Shown piece by piece: positions 6,009 to 7,975 of a stretch of DNA of 7,975 bases. The stretch's first letter is position 1, and each line of letters starts with the position of its first letter. Source of the stretch: Acidobacteriaceae bacterium (GTDB lineage: Bacteria; Acidobacteriota; Terriglobia; Terriglobales; Acidobacteriaceae); the NCBI GenBank assembly GCA_030040115.1, contig JASHUH010000176.1, positions 1 through 7,975 of the forward strand. The letters are read 5' to 3'. The notes under the pieces were generated by a model. It did no database searches and was not told where the DNA came from. It saw nothing but the letters and a program-made list of their open reading frames with translations. Made by a program: the position numbers and the translations under genes.

Positions 6009-7871
6009 CTAATGCGGATTCTGCGCCGTCGCTGGCGGAGTTTGGGCAGGCGCGGCGCGGCTTGCGGCAGGCTGCCCGCCCGCCGGGGCCGCGTCCTCTG
6101 CCGTCGTGGCGGGCGGCGCGCCTTCGTTGACTGCCGCCGGCGCCCCGGTCGAGCCGGGAACCGGAACGGGCGGCGTGTTCGCCGCATAACGCTGCAGCCG
6201 GTAAAAGATCGGCGTCACCTCAAATGGCATCTTGTCGCGGGCGTTCATCGGCGCATAGCGCTTGGCGTCGATCATGTGCACCGAGTCGTCCCAGGGATCG
6301 GTCTTGAGCCAGCTGCCCAGGGGAAACGCCGCCAACTGGTTCATATCGTCCCAGTTGATGGCCGGGCCCATATGTTCCAGTTCGCTCATCCACGGCGTGC
6401 CATCCGGCTTCAGAAGAGAGTCTCCCAGTTCCGGCGTGTTGAGCGCCTTCAGCACTTGCCCCCGTTGCTGAAGCTGCTCATAGTAGAGCCCGGCTTGGGG
6501 CAATTGATCCTTGTACATCGAGTTCTCGAGATACTCCATCGCTTTCTTCGCCGCCGTGACGTTGTCCGGCGCCGAGTGGTACATGTCGATGCGCTGGAAC
6601 GTCGCTTCGTCGGGGAACAGCAGCCGGTCGTTGAAGGCGTAGCGGGTGTCGATATGATGACCGAGCGCGATGTGGGCCAGCTCCATGGCCACCACCGAGG
6701 CAATCGACACCTCGTTGGGCAGACTATCGATCAGCCCTTTGCTGAGCAGAATGGTGTTGCCCACGGTGGTGGCTTCAATCGTGTCCATCAGCAGCACCCG
6801 GCAGCGCACCTGCTCTGTAAACGCCAGGTTATTCGGGACAATCAGGTTGACCGCGATTTGATCGAGAATCTTCTGCTCGTAGCCTCCCTGGGTGAAAGGC
6901 GCAACCAGTCCGGCTTCTTCCAGCCGGTCAAGAACGTTATCCTCAGCCTGCTCGATCCACAACCGGGAAGCCTCCAGCGGGCTTACGTCCTGGGAATCGT
7001 CGCTTTTGTCTACGGCGTTGTCCACCGTCACGGTCACGTTTTCGCTGTCTCGCGTGGGCAGCTTGAGCGAGTAGCCCCAGAAATGGGTTTGGGCTTTGAG
7101 ACCCAGCGAGTTCCGATTGCCTTCCACGCGCTGCGTCTCCTCGACATAAATAGCCACGGGGAGCCATATGTCCGGCTGCACATTCAGCCGCCAACTGTCG
7201 AAATGGAAATAGTACTTCGATGAGTCCTCGGAACCGGAGCCGGTGTACGTGCCGTTGAAACGCACCACATTCCCGCCCTGGTCTTCGATCCAAATGCGGC
7301 CGTAAAAGCGCCCATAGCCCTTGACGCTGGGCTTGGGATGCACATCGAAAACCCAGGTGCGGATCGAGCCCAGAAATTCGCGGCGCACAAAACTGAAGCC
7401 GTAATGCTGCTGGTCGAAGCCCGTCGGGTCAATGAACATCATCTGCATGAATCCCGTGGGCGAGTAGGTGAACTTCTCCAGCCCCAGAAGCCTGGTCAGC
7501 GCGGAAATCGCGGAATACGAGCCGTTAAACCATCTGCGATGCTCCTCCACCGTGCGCGGCGAGTAACTCTTGTCGAAAAACCCCTTGCTGAAATCTACCC
7601 GGCTCAGCATGTACTGGTCGTCTACCGGAATTTCGTAGAGCTTGGCGTCCGGCCGCGTGTCCTGGATGTAGGTCTCCACCAGGGGTGTTCGCTGCTGGAT
7701 CTCCTTGATGAGCACTTTTTCGCGGGCCATAGCCCGCTGCACCAGTTCCGCCTGATCCGGGGTAAGCGGGCGCATCGGCTCGTACCTGTATCTGGGAGTT
7801 CTCTTCGCGTGCGCGCTCGCTGCGCACAGGAAAAGGACGAGGAGGAAGCATAGGGGGATCCGGTACCGCAT
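6009..7871 (-). CDS. Secreted LolA-like/M48-like protein with broken zinc motif
   Basis: A 620-residue exported protein. Signal peptide 1-22 (LLVLFLCAASAHA, cut before K23; there is no proper lipobox around C16). Residues about 105-275 are beta-rich and look like the LolA/outer-membrane-lipoprotein-sorting fold: FLGSIRTWVFDVHPK, GRFYGRIWIEDQGGNVVRF, YFHFDSWRLN, IWLPVAIYVEE. Residues about 365-475 resemble an M48 (Oma1/BepA-type) metallopeptidase: GNTILLSKGLIDSLPNE, then ASVVAMELAHIALGHH. The expected HExxH is MELAH (M396, E397, H400), so the first zinc ligand is missing. In my by-eye alignment the downstream ligand segment (usually EREAD) falls on about TAAKKA (439-444), so that Glu may also be lost. 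Residues 565-620 are a Pro/Ala tail. It is probably a periplasmic or outer-membrane-attached non-proteolytic relative, perhaps a chaperone. The start has CAGGAG eight bases upstream (7880-7885). The barrel-protein gene follows. Confidence 0.85.
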   Translation of the reverse strand: MRYRIPLCFLLVLFLCAASAHAKRTPRYRYEPMRPLTPDQAELVQRAMAREKVLIKEIQQRTPLVETYIQDTRPDAKLYEIPVDDQYMLSRVDFSKGFFDKSYSPRTVEEHRRWFNGSYSAISALTRLLGLEKFTYSPTGFMQMMFIDPTGFDQQHYGFSFVRREFLGSIRTWVFDVHPKPSVKGYGRFYGRIWIEDQGGNVVRFNGTYTGSGSEDSSKYYFHFDSWRLNVQPDIWLPVAIYVEETQRVEGNRNSLGLKAQTHFWGYSLKLPTRDSENVTVTVDNAVDKSDDSQDVSPLEASRLWIEQAEDNVLDRLEEAGLVAPFTQGGYEQKILDQIAVNLIVPNNLAFTEQVRCRVLLMDTIEATTVGNTILLSKGLIDSLPNEVSIASVVAMELAHIALGHHIDTRYAFNDRLLFPDEATFQRIDMYHSAPDNVTAAKKAMEYLENSMYKDQLPQAGLYYEQLQQRGQVLKALNTPELGDSLLKPDGTPWMSELEHMGPAINWDDMNQLAAFPLGSWLKTDPWDDSVHMIDAKRYAPMNARDKMPFEVTPIFYRLQRYAANTPPVPVPGSTGAPAAVNEGAPPATTAEDAAPAGGQPAASRAAPAQTPPATAQNPH

Positions 7872-7975
7872 TTTTGAGACTCCTGACCAATGTTGCCGGG
7901 CGGCTCCGGCCGCGTTCGATCTTTGCCCTGGCGCGACCGGAATCTCCCGTATGTCGATTGTTGCACGAAGGGGTT

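Noticed and set aside
5876..6187. N-terminal extension of the barrel protein into the M48-like gene
   Set aside because: It would bury the signal peptide behind about 104 Arg/Pro-rich residues and overlap the coding end of the neighbour.
5790..7223. Open frame of about 477 codons on the plus strand, opposite the M48-like gene
   Set aside because: Low-complexity Arg/His-rich product without domains; the minus strand carries the signal peptide and recognisable motifs.
7806..7871. Lipoprotein signal (cysteine 16) in the M48-like protein
   Set aside because: The residues before the Cys are LFL, with Leu at -1, which does not fit a lipobox; AHA cleavage before K23 is the better reading.
7872..7975. 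Promoter upstream of the M48-like gene
   Set aside because: Beyond the ribosome site I found no -35/-10 pair with acceptable spacing in the 104 bases available.

Overview
The window is GC-rich bacterial DNA with seven protein-coding genes and almost no empty space. The organism is Gram-negative: one gene encodes a signal-peptide-bearing outer-membrane beta-barrel ending in Phe, and another a secreted protein with a LolA-like N-terminal half. Base composition and gene flavour (FHS-type sugar transporter, long LOG protein, LolA-like/M48-like fusion) make me lean towards Acidobacteriota. That assignment is inference only; no rRNA or marker gene is present.

Region 1 (1-3482, minus strand) reads as a three-gene cassette transcribed leftwards: an FHS-type MFS transporter, then an O-methyltransferase carrying an N-terminal thioredoxin-like [2Fe-2S] ferredoxin domain, then an aldo/keto reductase cut off by the window edge. 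Gaps are short (93 and 71 bp), so co-transcription is likely. The set suggests uptake or export of a small molecule plus methylation and carbonyl reduction; the substrate is not visible.

Region 2 (3483-3630) is the divergent control region. It holds a candidate minus-strand promoter, a 13-bp inverted repeat just downstream of it, and a second pair of related sites, one resembling a LacI-family operator.

Region 3 (3631-5257, plus strand) holds a small two-helix membrane protein followed after 7 bp by an unusually long LOG-family protein (TIGR00730/lysine-decarboxylase-like fold).

Region 4 (5330-7871, minus strand) is an envelope pair: a secreted 620-residue protein with a LolA-like N-terminal half and an M48-like half whose zinc motif is broken (MELAH instead of HExxH), followed by an eight-stranded-type outer-membrane barrel protein. 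It converges on region 3 across 72 bp.

No RNA genes, CRISPR arrays, insertion sequences or canonical rho-independent terminators were seen. The most unusual items are the ferredoxin-methyltransferase fusion, the M48-like protein lacking its first zinc histidine, and the operator-like array. No gap without a gene exceeds 300 bases.
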